Shown here: positions 9,931 through 19,946 of the stretch, piece by piece
Layout of the letters: each line of letters starts with the position of its first letter
Numbering within the stretch: the first letter of the stretch is position 1
NCBI GenBank assembly: GCA_947497475.1
Contig: CANMGS010000006.1
Span: 1 to 62,086, forward strand
DNA length: 62,086 bases
Source: an uncultured Amylibacter sp.
Lineage (GTDB): Bacteria > Pseudomonadota > Alphaproteobacteria > Rhodobacterales > Rhodobacteraceae
Direction: 5' to 3'
The notes under the pieces: model-generated
What the model saw: only the letters and a program-made list of their open reading frames with translations
The model's database searches: none
What the model was told of the DNA's origin: nothing
Translations under genes and position numbers: made by a program

Positions 9931-11409
9931 TTAGTTACCCAGCGACAATGCCACAAAGCGTGGGCTGCCATCGCGACGTACTAAGAACAGTGCAGATTTA
10001 CGCCCTGCATCCTGAGCAGCTTTCACCGCTTCTGTCACGGCTTCTGGGCTGTCCACAGAAACTTGACCGACTTCAACAATCAAATCACCTTTACGCAAAC
10101 CTTTTTCAAATGCGTCAGACGTTTCATCAACAGATACAACAGCAACGCCAGTCGCATCTTTTGATAGTTTCAATTGTTTGCGGATTTCATCCGTTAGACT
10201 GATCATTTTAATACCAAGAGATGTTTCCGTCTTCTCTTTTTCAGGAGAATCCGATGATACAACAATCTCTTTTTCAGCATCTTCACGACGTGTCAGAACC
10301 ACTTTCAACGTTTGTGTTTTTCCTTCACGCTGAACAATAACACGAACTGATTTACCAACAGCCGTATTACCGACTTGTTTGATCAGACCGCGAATATCGT
10401 CAACTTCTTTGCCGTCAAAGTTCAAGATCACATCGCCTGCAATAATACCTGCCTCTTTCGCTGGGCCATCAGGAACGTCACTAACCAGCGCGCCAGCAGC
10501 TTTTTCAAGACCTAGGGCATCTGCCATTTCTTCATCAACGTCTTGGATGTTCACACCCAACCAGCCACGGCGCGTTTCGCCAAATTCTTTCAACTGGGCA
10601 ACAACAGGTTTCACAACATTAGATGCCATAGAAAAACCAAGGCCGATAGAACCACCATTTGGTGAAATAATAGCAGTATTCACACCGATAACTGTGCCAT
10701 CCATATTGAACAATGGACCACCAGAGTTACCGCGGTTGATAGCTGCATCAGTTTGGATAAAGTCATCATATGGACCAGAGCGAAGTGAGCGGTTGTCAGC
10801 AGAGATAATACCAGCGGATACAGAAAAACCTTGTCCTAATGGGTTACCAACAGCCAAAACCCAATCACCAACACGAGAGATATCACTGTCACCAAATGTT
10901 ACGAATGGCAGCGGTTCTTCTGCTTCAACTTTCAATAATGCGATGTCTGTGTTTGGATCGCGGCCAATTAGTTTTGCATCCAATTCTTTGCCATCAAAAA
11001 ATTCAATAACAATCTCATCAGCCTTATCGATCACGTGGTTATTCGTCACAATATAACCATCGGCCGAAACAACAAAACCAGACCCAAGTGCGGATGCGCG
11101 ACGCGGTGGGCGCTGTCCTTCTTGGCCAGGGATTTGGTCAAAGAAATCTTTGAAAAAATCTTCAAAAGGTGATCCTTCTGGAACCTGTGGCAATCTAGGG
11201 CGATTAGGTTGTGCAACAGTTTGTGTCGTTGTGATATTCACCACGGAAGGGCTGACCTTTTCTGCAAGGTCGGCAAAGCTTTCAGGGGCTCCGCGTGCAG
11301 AAGCTGAAAGGGTTTGCGCCATCATTAAAGTCAACGTTAGAAACGCCCCAATTAAAAACGTTTGGGGTCTTGTCCACGATTGTGTACGGGTAAGAGCGGT
11401 TGATTTCAC
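9931..11409 (-). CDS. degP: Periplasmic serine protease/chaperone DegP/DegQ (Do family)
   Basis: The 492-residue protein has an N-terminal signal/anchor (about residues 17-38). A trypsin-like domain follows with the catalytic triad His125 (VTNNHVI), Asp155 (NTDIALLKV) and Ser229 (NRGNSGGPL). Two PDZ domains follow, at about 285-380 and 395-490. Such proteins degrade or refold damaged proteins in the envelope. The gene is the last of the run hflK-hflC-DUF2065-degP, a conserved alphaproteobacterial arrangement. A 187-bp gap upstream leaves room for its own promoter. The exact subfamily (DegP, DegQ or MucD) cannot be settled by eye. Confidence 0.95.
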   Translation of the reverse strand: MKSTALTRTQSWTRPQTFLIGAFLTLTLMMAQTLSASARGAPESFADLAEKVSPSVVNITTTQTVAQPNRPRLPQVPEGSPFEDFFKDFFDQIPGQEGQRPPRRASALGSGFVVSADGYIVTNNHVIDKADEIVIEFFDGKELDAKLIGRDPNTDIALLKVEAEEPLPFVTFGDSDISRVGDWVLAVGNPLGQGFSVSAGIISADNRSLRSGPYDDFIQTDAAINRGNSGGPLFNMDGTVIGVNTAIISPNGGSIGLGFSMASNVVKPVVAQLKEFGETRRGWLGVNIQDVDEEMADALGLEKAAGALVSDVPDGPAKEAGIIAGDVILNFDGKEVDDIRGLIKQVGNTAVGKSVRVIVQREGKTQTLKVVLTRREDAEKEIVVSSDSPEKEKTETSLGIKMISLTDEIRKQLKLSKDATGVAVVSVDETSDAFEKGLRKGDLIVEVGQVSVDSPEAVTEAVKAAQDAGRKSALFLVRRDGSPRFVALSLGN

Positions 11410-11596
11410 TGTGTTCCTCCGAAATACTGCATCTTTAACAAACTAATACTCAGCCTGCCTTCTGTCTATAAGTTGTGTTCATAGCGCCACATTGCAAGAG
11501 AAACTGCCACAAGTTTATTCACAAAAACGTTAGCACAAAACGAACATCTGGCGCGATTTAGGCATGAATTCGTGATTGCATCAATATTGATAAATA

Positions 11597-11791
11597 TCAC
11601 AGGCTGTTTTTCGCCAACCATACCAATCCTACACCCAACGCAACAATGCAAACACCTAATGTGCGCCGCTTTTCAGGGCTCATCTCCTGCATCGCCTTTA
11701 ATAAGTCCTCAAAACGCAAAGGGGCCAGTGCAAGCACCAGCCCCTCTAATACGGCAACCAGACCTAGGCCCAGTAGCAAATCATGCATCAT
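11597..11791 (-). CDS. DUF2065 family small membrane protein
   Basis: The 64-residue protein has two hydrophobic helices (LLLGLGLVAVLEGLVLALAP and GVCIVALGVGLVWLA) joined by a charged loop that includes MSPEKRRTLG. This matches the DUF2065 (YjeT-like) family. Its start overlaps the hflC stop by 4 nt, so it is translated from the hflKC mRNA. The same gene order recurs in Rhodobacteraceae, which suggests a link to the HflKC/FtsH membrane complex, but no function has been established. Confidence 0.88.
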   Translation of the reverse strand: MMHDLLLGLGLVAVLEGLVLALAPLRFEDLLKAMQEMSPEKRRTLGVCIVALGVGLVWLAKNSL

Positions 11792-12657
11792 CGGCCAGTA
11801 TCCGATTTCAGATAATCAAAGAATTCACTGTCAGGCGAAATAACCAACGTAGAGTTACTCCCTTTCAATGATTTCTCATATGCTGTCAGCGATCGGTAAA
11901 AAGCAAAGAACTCTGGGTCGCGACCAAACGCATCCGCAAATACTGCGTTACGCTTTGCATCTGCTTCACCGCGAATGATCTGTGAATTCTTTTGTGCTTC
12001 TGACACTGTTTCAACAACAGTACGGTCTGCAATCGCACGTGCACGTTGCGCCGCTTCGTTACCACGGGCAATCTCGTCTGCAGCTTCACGTTGACGTTCT
12101 GCGCGCATACGCTCGAATGTTTCTTCAAGGTTTTGCTCAGGCAGATCAGCACGTTTGATACGCACGTCGACAATTTGAACACCCAATGCAGAAGCTTTAC
12201 TGCGTGCCGCATCGCGGATCAAATTCATCAAGCCAACACGATCGGCTGATAGAAGTGAGCCAGAATTCACATCACCAAGTACAGCACGCAATTCCGCATT
12301 TAGGATTGTTTCCAGACGTCTGCGTGCAGAACTTTCGCCACCAGAACCAATGGCACGACGGAAACGCACAACATCCGTAATACGCCAGCGTGCAAACGCG
12401 TCCACGTCAAAGCGACGGTTGTCTTTCATCGTAACTTCAAGTGGTTGTGTATCAAGCGGCAAAATACGGTCATCGTATTTCACGATTTCATGCAAGAAAG
12501 GAACTTTAAAGTTTAACCCTGGTTCATCAACAACAGCCGTTACCTCACCAAACCATAACCGCAAAGCTTTCTCACGCTCATCAACGATGTAGAAAGATGA
12601 CAGGCCGATGAAGCCAGCAATCATAAGTATAGGAACGAAAAATGAAGCTATTCTCAT
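11788..12657 (-). CDS. hflC: HflC, SPFH-domain modulator of FtsH
   Basis: The 289-residue protein has one N-terminal membrane helix (residues 5-24) and then an SPFH/prohibitin domain in the periplasm (FYIVDEREKALRLWFGEV, PGLNFKVPFLHEIVKYDDRIL). A long charged helical region (ERMRAERQREAADEIARGNEAA) is shared with HflC of other bacteria. With HflK it forms a large cage-like assembly around the membrane protease FtsH and limits its activity. It overlaps hflK by 4 nt and DUF2065 by 4 nt, so all three genes are tightly coupled. Confidence 0.96.
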   Translation of the reverse strand: MRIASFFVPILMIAGFIGLSSFYIVDEREKALRLWFGEVTAVVDEPGLNFKVPFLHEIVKYDDRILPLDTQPLEVTMKDNRRFDVDAFARWRITDVVRFRRAIGSGGESSARRRLETILNAELRAVLGDVNSGSLLSADRVGLMNLIRDAARSKASALGVQIVDVRIKRADLPEQNLEETFERMRAERQREAADEIARGNEAAQRARAIADRTVVETVSEAQKNSQIIRGEADAKRNAVFADAFGRDPEFFAFYRSLTAYEKSLKGSNSTLVISPDSEFFDYLKSDTGR

Positions 12658-13808
12658 TGGTTTGCTCCTTTATTTTTATTTAACTCGTTTAACGGCAGAT
12701 ATTTTACGACACCTTGACCGCCGCCATCAGCGCCTTCATCGATGATAACTTTATCAACATCACCCAAAACGCGCTCTAAAGTTTCAAGATACAAACGTTT
12801 GCGTGTCACTTCTGGCGCTTTTGCAAATTCTTCGTAAACCGCGATGAAACGTGACGCTTCACCTTCGGCTTCATTCACTGTTTGCGAACGGTAACCTTCT
12901 GCTTGTTCTAGCAACTGCGCCGCTTCACCACGGGCTTCCGCTACTACTTTATTTGAATAAGCATCCGCTTGTTTTTCTAAAGTATCACGTCTTTGTTCCG
13001 CAGCTTGAACTTCACGGAAACTATCTGCCACTTCGCGTGGTGGGTCAGCTTTGTCAAAGTTCACACGAACGATTGAAACACCTGCATCATATGTATCTAG
13101 TGTTTCTTGAATAAGTGTTTGCAGATCGGCGGCAATAGCGCCCTTACCAGTCGTCAAAATTGGTGTCAGCTTGGTACGCGCAACGATTTCGCGCATCACG
13201 GATTCAGAAACAGCGCGAATAGTTTCACGAGGTGAGTTCAGATTGAACAGGTATTTTTGTGGATCGTTAATGTTCCAAACAACTTGGAAATCCACGTCTA
13301 CAATGTTTTCGTCACCTGTTAACATCAAACCTTCATCTGCACGAATACCACGGCCAACACCGATATCTTCGATGTTCTCTTTTGTTACTGGCAGGATTTC
13401 TTTGGTCACAAGCGGCCAAGGAGCAAAGTTCAAACCCTCGTTCCCAGTCTTGTAATACTCGCCCAAGAATAGCTCTACGGATTGTTCGGATGTGTCCACA
13501 CGGTAGAAACTGTTAAAGCCCCAAAAGGCGATTGCAGCTAATCCGATTAAACCTATACCACCAAATCCAAGGCTTGGAGATTGTCCACCACCGCTGCCAT
13601 TACCTTTTCGAGAGCCGCCTTTACCGCCCATTAAAACGCGTAATTGCTCTTGGCCTTTACGAACGATTTCATCGATCTCAGGCATATCCGGGCGATTTCC
13701 ACCGCCACCGCCGCCAGAGGGCTTGCGCCCGCCGCCATTATTACCACCACCTTGATCACCGCGATTTCCACCGCCGCCCCAAGGACCTCCGGAATTATTT
13801 CCAGCCAT
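12654..13808 (-). CDS. hflK: HflK, SPFH-domain modulator of FtsH
   Basis: The 384-residue protein has the usual HflK layout. A glycine- and asparagine-rich N-terminal tail (residues 1-75, many GGGG and NNGG runs) is followed by a single membrane helix near 83-100 (GGIGLIGLAAIAFWGFNSFY). An SPFH domain comes next (RVDTSEQSVELFLGEY, NIVDVDFQVVWNI) and then a helical region rich in Glu and Ala. It partners HflC in the FtsH-regulating complex. Its stop overlaps the hflC start by 4 nt. A 65-bp gap separates it from gor upstream. Confidence 0.96.
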   Translation of the reverse strand: MAGNNSGGPWGGGGNRGDQGGGNNGGGRKPSGGGGGGNRPDMPEIDEIVRKGQEQLRVLMGGKGGSRKGNGSGGGQSPSLGFGGIGLIGLAAIAFWGFNSFYRVDTSEQSVELFLGEYYKTGNEGLNFAPWPLVTKEILPVTKENIEDIGVGRGIRADEGLMLTGDENIVDVDFQVVWNINDPQKYLFNLNSPRETIRAVSESVMREIVARTKLTPILTTGKGAIAADLQTLIQETLDTYDAGVSIVRVNFDKADPPREVADSFREVQAAEQRRDTLEKQADAYSNKVVAEARGEAAQLLEQAEGYRSQTVNEAEGEASRFIAVYEEFAKAPEVTRKRLYLETLERVLGDVDKVIIDEGADGGGQGVVKYLPLNELNKNKGANQ

Positions 13809-13873
13809 TCTGTTAGAATCCTTTTCTATTGAACGTGCATATAAGGGAACACTTGGTCCCGAATGTCAAAAAA

Positions 13874-15226
13874 TCAAGACGCAACAGGCGTCTTCATTGT
13901 AACAAGCTCTTCTGCGGCAGTTGGATGAACTGCCATTGTGCGATCGAAATCTTCCTTGGTTGCGCCCATTTTCACAGCAATACCAGCCATTTGGATCATT
14001 TCACCTGCCGCATGGCCCACAATATGACAACCTAATACCTTACGTGTCGCTTTACTGATGATCAGTTTCATCAACATGCGTTCGGATTTACCTGCCAATA
14101 TATGTGCCATTGGGCGGAAAACAGATTTATAAACTTCAATCTCTTCGCTTTCACGCGCTTCTTCTTCGCCCATACCAACTGTGCCAATCTCTGGCTGTGT
14201 GAATACGGCTGTTGCGATAAGGTCGTGATCCGCTTGTGTTGGGGTGCCATGGAAAATAGTGTCCACAAATGCAGCGCCTTCGCGGATTGCAACAGGTGTC
14301 AGTTGAACACGGTCAGTAACATCACCAACGGCATAAATAGATGGAATGTTTGTCTGGCTATAGCCATCCACAACGATCTCACCTTTGCGGCCCATTTCAA
14401 CACCAGCGTTTTCCAAACCCAAACCGTGGGTATTTGGAACGCGGCCTGTGGCATACATCACCTGATCCACAATCAGTTCAGAACCATCAGACACAGTGAC
14501 TTTCAAACCATCAGCGGTTTTCTCAATTGATTTCACATCTGTATTCACTCGCAGATCAACACCTTTACCGCGCATCTCTTCGGCCACAAAGTCACGTACT
14601 TCGTTATCAAAGCCACGTAAAATCTGTTCGCTGCGGTAGAATTGTGTCACCTCAGACCCTAGGCCATTCATAATGCAGGCAAACTCACAGGCAATGTAGC
14701 CACCGCCGACAACCAAAAACCGTTTTGGTTGCTCTTTAAGGTCGAATATTTCATTCGAGCTGATGATATGTTCTTTACCTTCAATATTTGGGACAAACGG
14801 CGTACCACCTACAGCTACAAGGATATGTTTCGCTGTAAATGTCTGGCCTGTAGACAGTTTAACAGTATGCGCATCAACCAATTCAGCGCGCGCATCAAAT
14901 TGTTCAGCTCCAGCCGCACCTAGGTTTTTACCGTAAATGCCTTCTAGTCGCGTAATCTCTTTATCCTTGGCTGCAATCAGTTTTGACCAATCAAAACTGC
15001 TATCGCCAACTGTCCAACCGTAACCTTTGGCATCTTCAAAAGCTTCTGAATAACTTGATGCGTAAACCATCAATTTCTTCGGCACACAGCCACGGATCAC
15101 ACATGTGCCACCCATACGGTACTCTTCGGCTAAAGCAACTTTAGCACCTGTTCCAGCGGCCAAGCGCCCAGCGCGTACACCGCCTGAGCCGCCACCAATT
15201 ACAAAAAGATCATAGTCAAAGGACAT
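13874..15226 (-). CDS. gor: Glutathione-disulfide reductase
   Basis: The 450-residue flavoprotein opens with an FAD-binding motif (GGGSGGVRAGRLAA) and the redox-active pair Cys42 and Cys47 in GGTCVIRGCVPKKL. An NAD(P)-binding motif (VVGGGYIACEFACIMNGLG) follows, then YATGRVPNT, and the C-terminal dimer-interface His-Glu pair (HPTAAEE). It reduces oxidised glutathione with NADPH in the cytosol. The IRG spacing inside the disulfide motif agrees with the alphaproteobacterial type. rpiA ends 17 nt upstream on the same strand; rpiA makes ribose 5-phosphate in the NADPH-yielding pentose pathway. The two are probably one operon. Confidence 0.95.
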   Translation of the reverse strand: MSFDYDLFVIGGGSGGVRAGRLAAGTGAKVALAEEYRMGGTCVIRGCVPKKLMVYASSYSEAFEDAKGYGWTVGDSSFDWSKLIAAKDKEITRLEGIYGKNLGAAGAEQFDARAELVDAHTVKLSTGQTFTAKHILVAVGGTPFVPNIEGKEHIISSNEIFDLKEQPKRFLVVGGGYIACEFACIMNGLGSEVTQFYRSEQILRGFDNEVRDFVAEEMRGKGVDLRVNTDVKSIEKTADGLKVTVSDGSELIVDQVMYATGRVPNTHGLGLENAGVEMGRKGEIVVDGYSQTNIPSIYAVGDVTDRVQLTPVAIREGAAFVDTIFHGTPTQADHDLIATAVFTQPEIGTVGMGEEEARESEEIEVYKSVFRPMAHILAGKSERMLMKLIISKATRKVLGCHIVGHAAGEMIQMAGIAVKMGATKEDFDRTMAVHPTAAEELVTMKTPVAS

Positions 15227-15243
15227 AATGTCTCCAATATTTA

Positions 15244-16032
15244 TTAATCGAGATCCATGAACATATTATTGGCCGCAACCACTTCAATATGTTCGTTCTC
15301 TACTGTTCCGTTGTTAATATCACGGACTTCCACGCGTCCATCGACATGTCCAATCACAACCGCGTCAGCGATATCAAGGAAAAGACCAGTCTCAACAACA
15401 CCTGGGATTTGGTTTAAAATCAAAGATAATTCACGTGGGTTACCAATTCGACCCAAATGTAAATCAAGAATGTAGTGCCCTTCGTCGGTCAGTAAGGCAT
15501 TACCATGGATGTCCAATCGCAAAGTCACTTTCTGCCCCATGACATCTAGGTTTGAGATTGCTTCTTCGATCAAACCTTTGGTGGTTTCCCAGCCAAAGCA
15601 AACGACTTCTACAGGCAATGGAAAACGGCCCAATACTTCGACATCTTTTGAGGCATCTGCAATAACAACCATTTGATCCGATGCCGTCGCCACAATTTTT
15701 TCTTGCAAGAGTGCCGCACCGCCACCTTTGATTAAATTCAGGTTTGGATCAAATTCATCAGCACCATCAATCGTCAAGTCCAGCCATTTGACATCATCCA
15801 TTGAACGTACAGTAATGCCGCATTCATCTGCTAAACGCGCAGTCGCATCAGATGTTGCAACAGCAACAATTTGTAATCCGTTGTTGCGGACTTCTTCACC
15901 TATTAATTTGACCAACCAAGCAGCTGTTGATCCAGTGCCCAATCCAAGGCGCATTCCAGGTTTCACAAAATCCATGGCCCGCTTGGCACAAATAAACTTT
16001 GCTTTTTCAGCAGGAGACAGTTCTTCGGACAT
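15244..16032 (-). CDS. rpiA: Ribose-5-phosphate isomerase A
   Basis: The 262-residue protein carries RpiA motifs: LGLGTGSTAAWLVKLIG (substrate-binding loop), DGADEFD (catalytic Asp region), and KGGGAALLQEKIVA with the catalytic Glu and Lys. It interconverts ribose 5-phosphate and ribulose 5-phosphate in the pentose phosphate pathway. The ATG at 16032 is preceded by GGGGAA and gives MSEELSPAEKAKF. A longer frame opens with TTG at 16044 and is less likely. It heads the minus-strand run that continues with gor. Confidence 0.95.
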   Translation of the reverse strand: MSEELSPAEKAKFICAKRAMDFVKPGMRLGLGTGSTAAWLVKLIGEEVRNNGLQIVAVATSDATARLADECGITVRSMDDVKWLDLTIDGADEFDPNLNLIKGGGAALLQEKIVATASDQMVVIADASKDVEVLGRFPLPVEVVCFGWETTKGLIEEAISNLDVMGQKVTLRLDIHGNALLTDEGHYILDLHLGRIGNPRELSLILNQIPGVVETGLFLDIADAVVIGHVDGRVEVRDINNGTVENEHIEVVAANNMFMDLD

Positions 16033-16146
16033 CCATTTCCCCAAATTATATTATGGGCAACACTATAGGGCCTATTCACGGGTTCGACGAGTATAAAACG
16101 TTCAGATTCACGGTTTGAGGTGAATTAAATATGTAAAAGGCCAAAG

Positions 16147-16161
16147 CAGAATTAAATTCTG
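16147..16161. promoter_or_regulatory. Palindrome in the rpiA-sdaA divergent region
   Basis: CAGAATTAAATTCTG is a perfect inverted repeat of seven bases about a central A. It sits between the divergent rpiA and sdaA genes, 69 bp before sdaA. The shape suits a dimeric repressor, but no matching regulator is known to me, and AT-rich palindromes also arise by chance. Confidence 0.25.
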
Positions 16162-16229
16162 TCGCATTTAGTCTGTTCATAAAAAAAGAATCTGTCATTT
16201 ATACGTGAGCGAATACTAGGAGTAACCCG

Positions 16230-17600
16230 ATGTTTCTAAGCATCTTTGAAGTTTTTAAAATTGGAATCGGCCCATCAAGTTCCCACACTATGGGACCTAT
16301 GGTGGCTGCAGAACGTTTTCTAGGCATGATCAAAGATCAAAATATTGATGCTGATCATCTGCGTTGTTCTTTGCATGGCTCTTTAGCCTTTACTGGCAAA
16401 GGCCACCGTACAGACCGTGCTGTCGTATTAGGCTTGGACGGTTTTACACCTGCAGACTTTAATGCAACTTTGGCAAAAGAAGCAGAAGAGCGGATTGCAA
16501 CACAGAATGTTGTACGCCCAGCAGGACACCCTGTTTACAACTTCAATCCATCTACTGACGTTATCTTTGATTATGACCGCAATCTGGAAGGCCATGCCAA
16601 CGCCATGATCTTGATGGCCCTCAAAGATGACGAAATCGTACTGGAACAAATATTCTATTCTGTTGGCGGTGGTTTTGTACAAACCCCAGAAGAAATGGCA
16701 GATGACACACAAGGTGGATATACACAAAAAGTATTCTACCCTTTCAAAAGTGCCGATCAAATGATGGCCATGTCCAAAGCGACAGGTAAAACGATTGCAG
16801 AATTGAAACGTGAAAACGAAACTATGCATAGAACGCCAGAAGAATTGGATGAGGGTATCCAAAAAATTTGGCATGTCATGAATGAATGTATCGAAGAAGG
16901 TTTCAAGACCGATGGTATTTTACCAGGTGGCTTAAATGTACGTCGCCGCGCCAAAGGCATTCATGATGAATTAGAAGCAGAGCGTGGGGCCAATGTAGCC
17001 GCTCCTCACATCATAAATGACTGGATCGCAGCCTATGCAATGGCCGTGAACGAACAAAACGCAGCAGGCGCACGTGTTGTTACGGCGCCTACGAATGGTG
17101 CAGCGGGCGTTATTCCAGCGACATTGCGTTATTATCTGGATCATTATCCAGAGGCTGATCCATCTAAAGTCAGTGAATTCCTATTAACAGCTTCTGCTAT
17201 CGGTGCCTTAATCAAAGAAAATGCATCCATCTCTGGTGCCGAAGTCGGTTGCCAGGGCGAAGTTGGATCTGCATCAGCCATGGCAGCTGCTGGTCTATGC
17301 GCTGTGATGGGCGGTACAACAGAGCAAATCGAAAATGCGGCTGAGATTGCATTGGAACACCATTTGGGCATGACCTGCGATCCGATCAAAGGTTTGGTGC
17401 AGGCTCCATGTATTGAACGTAACGGTCTGGGTGCGATTAAAGCTGTATCCGCAGCCTCTTTATCATTACGTGGTGATGGCAAACATTTGGTTTCGCTTGA
17501 TGCTTGTATTGAAACGATGCGCCAAACAGGTTTGGATATGAACTCTAAGTATAAAGAGACATCATTGGGCGGATTGGCCGTAAACTTGCCAGCCTGTTAA
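16230..17600 (+). CDS. sdaA: L-serine ammonia-lyase (iron-sulfur type)
   Basis: The 456-residue single-chain enzyme has the N-terminal beta domain signature [12 protein letters not shown]. Its C-terminal alpha domain has [54 protein letters not shown] and a terminal Cys. The three conserved cysteines of the alpha domain would bind the [4Fe-4S] cluster that dehydrates L-serine to pyruvate and ammonia. AGGAG lies about 9 nt before the ATG. It overlaps the convergent thiamine pyrophosphokinase gene by 4 nt. The gcv operon in the same window also bears on serine/glycine turnover, but it is 38 kb away. Confidence 0.96.
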   Translation: MFLSIFEVFKIGIGPSSSHTMGPMVAAERFLGMIKDQNIDADHLRCSLHGSLAFTGKGHRTDRAVVLGLDGFTPADFNATLAKEAEERIATQNVVRPAGHPVYNFNPSTDVIFDYDRNLEGHANAMILMALKDDEIVLEQIFYSVGGGFVQTPEEMADDTQGGYTQKVFYPFKSADQMMAMSKATGKTIAELKRENETMHRTPEELDEGIQKIWHVMNECIEEGFKTDGILPGGLNVRRRAKGIHDELEAERGANVAAPHIINDWIAAYAMAVNEQNAAGARVVTAPTNGAAGVIPATLRYYLDHYPEADPSKVSEFLLTASAIGALIKENASISGAEVGCQGEVGSASAMAAAGLCAVMGGTTEQIENAAEIALEHHLGMTCDPIKGLVQAPCIERNGLGAIKAVSAASLSLRGDGKHLVSLDACIETMRQTGLDMNSKYKETSLGGLAVNLPAC

Positions 17601-18277
17601 TCTGTCAAAGCAGATATGACAGCATCCATATAGGCTAATGGCACCATAACAATAGCGTCGCCCTTATCAACGGATAGGGTGACCTGACCATCTGAAGTTC
17701 TATTAGATGTGGCTATTTGTGTCGTTGGAGACATATCCAACCCATCCAACGGCCATTCCAGCCCTGCCGAGCGCATACATACATCTGTCATAGGGAAGAC
17801 TGAAAACCGCGCCCCTTGCTCTATATCTATAGTGATCTCTTTTGGGCATAAAAAACATACGTCCTTTTCACCCACTAATATAACTGTCTTTTCTGGGTAA
17901 CGACATAAGACTGATAACGCTGCCAGTACATGATCTAAACGTCCCCCTAAAAAGCCACACCCAACATACAGTGGTGCGATGACTGTATATAGGCATTTTT
18001 CAAAGTCTGTGGTGTCTTGCTCTGGTAGATGAATGACTTTGCCATAATATGCTCCAGTGAAGCTGTCCATATCACCAATAATCATATCAGGTGTGATACC
18101 AGCATTGATGGCAGCAGCCCCTCCACTATCCGCACAGATTATTGTCGGAAACGAATCAACTTTAGGTTGCGCGCCTTCAGAATCCCAAAAACCACCTCCG
18201 ATTAGCAAGACAGGGGTATCGAATTCTACAGTGTTAACAGTCTTATGCTGATTGTTTCCCATTCGTATCCAATACAC
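17597..18277 (-). CDS. Thiamine pyrophosphokinase
   Basis: The protein (226 residues from GTG 18277) has the thiamine diphosphokinase motifs: ICADSGGAAAINAGITPDMIIGDMDS for ATP and substrate binding, the DTTDFEKCL segment, and GGRLDHVLAAL. It phosphorylates thiamine to thiamine diphosphate with ATP. AAGGA lies 8 nt before the GTG at 18277. An in-frame ATG at 18262 is a reasonable alternative and would give 221 residues. The gene is convergent with sdaA and overlaps it by 4 nt. Confidence 0.88.
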   Translation of the reverse strand: MYWIRMGNNQHKTVNTVEFDTPVLLIGGGFWDSEGAQPKVDSFPTIICADSGGAAAINAGITPDMIIGDMDSFTGAYYGKVIHLPEQDTTDFEKCLYTVIAPLYVGCGFLGGRLDHVLAALSVLCRYPEKTVILVGEKDVCFLCPKEITIDIEQGARFSVFPMTDVCMRSAGLEWPLDGLDMSPTTQIATSNRTSDGQVTLSVDKGDAIVMVPLAYMDAVISALTD

Positions 18278-18390
18278 AAAAAATATCCTTAAATTAAAGC
18301 TAAAAACGTAAATAAGGCTATAAAAATTGCATTTACTGTCTTATAAAAAAGGTCGTCGTGGGGGCGATTAACGAGTAGAGTAAGTACATT

Positions 18391-19917
18391 ATGGATTCGC
18401 ACCCAAAAGCAATGACAGTGTCATATGGTACATTTTCATGTACCTTAGAAGGCTTCGATGATCCCTTCACAACAATGCAGCTTGTAGCGGAATATTTTCG
18501 CAAACTTTCTGCAGATGATCGCTATTTCGGTAGCGAACCTCTGCAGCCTGATGCATCAAAACTGCACCAAATCGCTGAGAGTGCGAATCCTAATCGCATA
18601 GACGCCGAAGTTACAGACAACAGCATCATCCTAAGACAGGCTGATATTGTTGATGCCTCTTCTGAGCCAGCACCAGCTGAGACAGCAGCGCCAGCCGCAA
18701 CTGTTGCACCTGCTGAAAAGGTAGAAGATCCTGCAACTTTCGCAACACGCCGCCAACCTACGCAGCCAGAACCTGCACCAGTAGAAGACGCGGTTGCTCC
18801 TGTAGAAGAAGCTGCAGAGCCAAAAGTAGAAACTCCAGAACCGAAAGCAGCAGAACCTGTTGCTGCCGAGCCTGAAGTAGCTGAAGAAGAAGTTCCAGCA
18901 AAGATCGATGATATCGAAGCCAATGCGGAAAAATACATTGCAGAAGCTGTTGCCAAAGATATGGCAGCGTCATTAGACAAGAATATCAATGATACAACGA
19001 CTGCTGATGAGCTTGCGCCAAGCTTAGAAGAAGAGATCCCTTCTGAGACTGTATCTGCTGCAGTTCAAGCTTTGAAAGGTGACGAGTCTATTGATCGTTG
19101 GTTGGAAACAGCTAATGAAAAAATGGCAACACCAGAACATGTGTCCAAAGCAAATGCGCTTGAACGTTTAAAAGCAGCTGTTGCTGCAACAGAAGCAGAA
19201 CGTGCTGACCGCATGGAAAACATCACATCTGAGGTTGTTGAAACGGGACAAGAACGCAGCAACAACACAATCACATTCCGTCGCGAATTGGCGAAAGTGC
19301 GCAAAGCATACGAAGCTGAAACAAGTGTTTTTTCGCGCCCAAAAGCACGTAAATCTGCGCGCCAAAATAACGGAACACGCCCTTTGGTATTAGATATGGG
19401 TCAACGCATCGATCGTCGTGAACAAGCGAATACAGATGCATCTGCCCAAATCAGCGCTAAAAAAAAAAGCGGGCTAACGCTGGTTAGTGATCAAGCTGCC
19501 CCAGCGACAGAAGTTGAAACAACATCTGTGGCTGAGATCGCGCAATCTGAAAATAATATTGTAGAAACACCAGTGGTAGCGCCTGAAACAGAAACATCAA
19601 CGCCGCCGCGCTCGTCTGACTCTAATTTACCAACATTCGAAGAATTTTCTCGCATGATGGGTGCCAGCACATTGATTGAATTGTTAGAGGCTTCAGCAGC
19701 TTACATGACATTAGTCTTGGGTAAAGAGCGCTACACTGAAAAGCAAATCTCGGCCAATCTACCACCACATATCAAACGTATCGTGAAAGAAGACGAACGT
19801 GTTGGAACGTTGGATCAGTTGAATAAGCGCGGATATGTGGAAGCAGCCCAAGATGGTAGTTTTGCAATCTCAATGAGCCGTAAAGCAGCTTACCAAAAGA
19901 AATATCTAGCTGGCTGA
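18391..19917 (+). CDS. Conserved protein of unknown function with acidic low-complexity middle
   Basis: The 508-residue protein has no signal peptide or membrane helix. Its N-terminal ~75 residues (VSYGTFSCTLEGFDDPFTTM, AEYFRKLSADDRYFG) look like a conserved folded domain that I associate with Rhodobacteraceae but cannot name. Residues ~90-175 are low complexity, rich in Ala, Glu and Pro. A helical charged region follows, with a basic cluster (SRPKARKSARQ). The C-terminal ~90 residues (FEEFSRMMGASTLIELLEASAAYMTL, KERYTEKQI) are again conserved-looking and mostly helical. The protein is probably cytosolic; a scaffold or DNA-associated role is possible but unproven. It diverges from the thiamine pyrophosphokinase gene. 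Confidence 0.85.
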   Translation: MDSHPKAMTVSYGTFSCTLEGFDDPFTTMQLVAEYFRKLSADDRYFGSEPLQPDASKLHQIAESANPNRIDAEVTDNSIILRQADIVDASSEPAPAETAAPAATVAPAEKVEDPATFATRRQPTQPEPAPVEDAVAPVEEAAEPKVETPEPKAAEPVAAEPEVAEEEVPAKIDDIEANAEKYIAEAVAKDMAASLDKNINDTTTADELAPSLEEEIPSETVSAAVQALKGDESIDRWLETANEKMATPEHVSKANALERLKAAVAATEAERADRMENITSEVVETGQERSNNTITFRRELAKVRKAYEAETSVFSRPKARKSARQNNGTRPLVLDMGQRIDRREQANTDASAQISAKKKSGLTLVSDQAAPATEVETTSVAEIAQSENNIVETPVVAPETETSTPPRSSDSNLPTFEEFSRMMGASTLIELLEASAAYMTLVLGKERYTEKQISANLPPHIKRIVKEDERVGTLDQLNKRGYVEAAQDGSFAISMSRKAAYQKKYLAG

Positions 19918-19946
19918 TCCCCAATCTGTACTATTGCTAGCAGTTA

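Noticed and set aside
10379-11056. Plus-strand frame of 225 codons opposite degP
   Set aside because: Shadow of the well-supported DegP catalytic and PDZ region; no ribosome site.
16070-16110. Possible tRNA because of GGTTCGA
   Set aside because: The bases around it do not form acceptor, D or anticodon stems.
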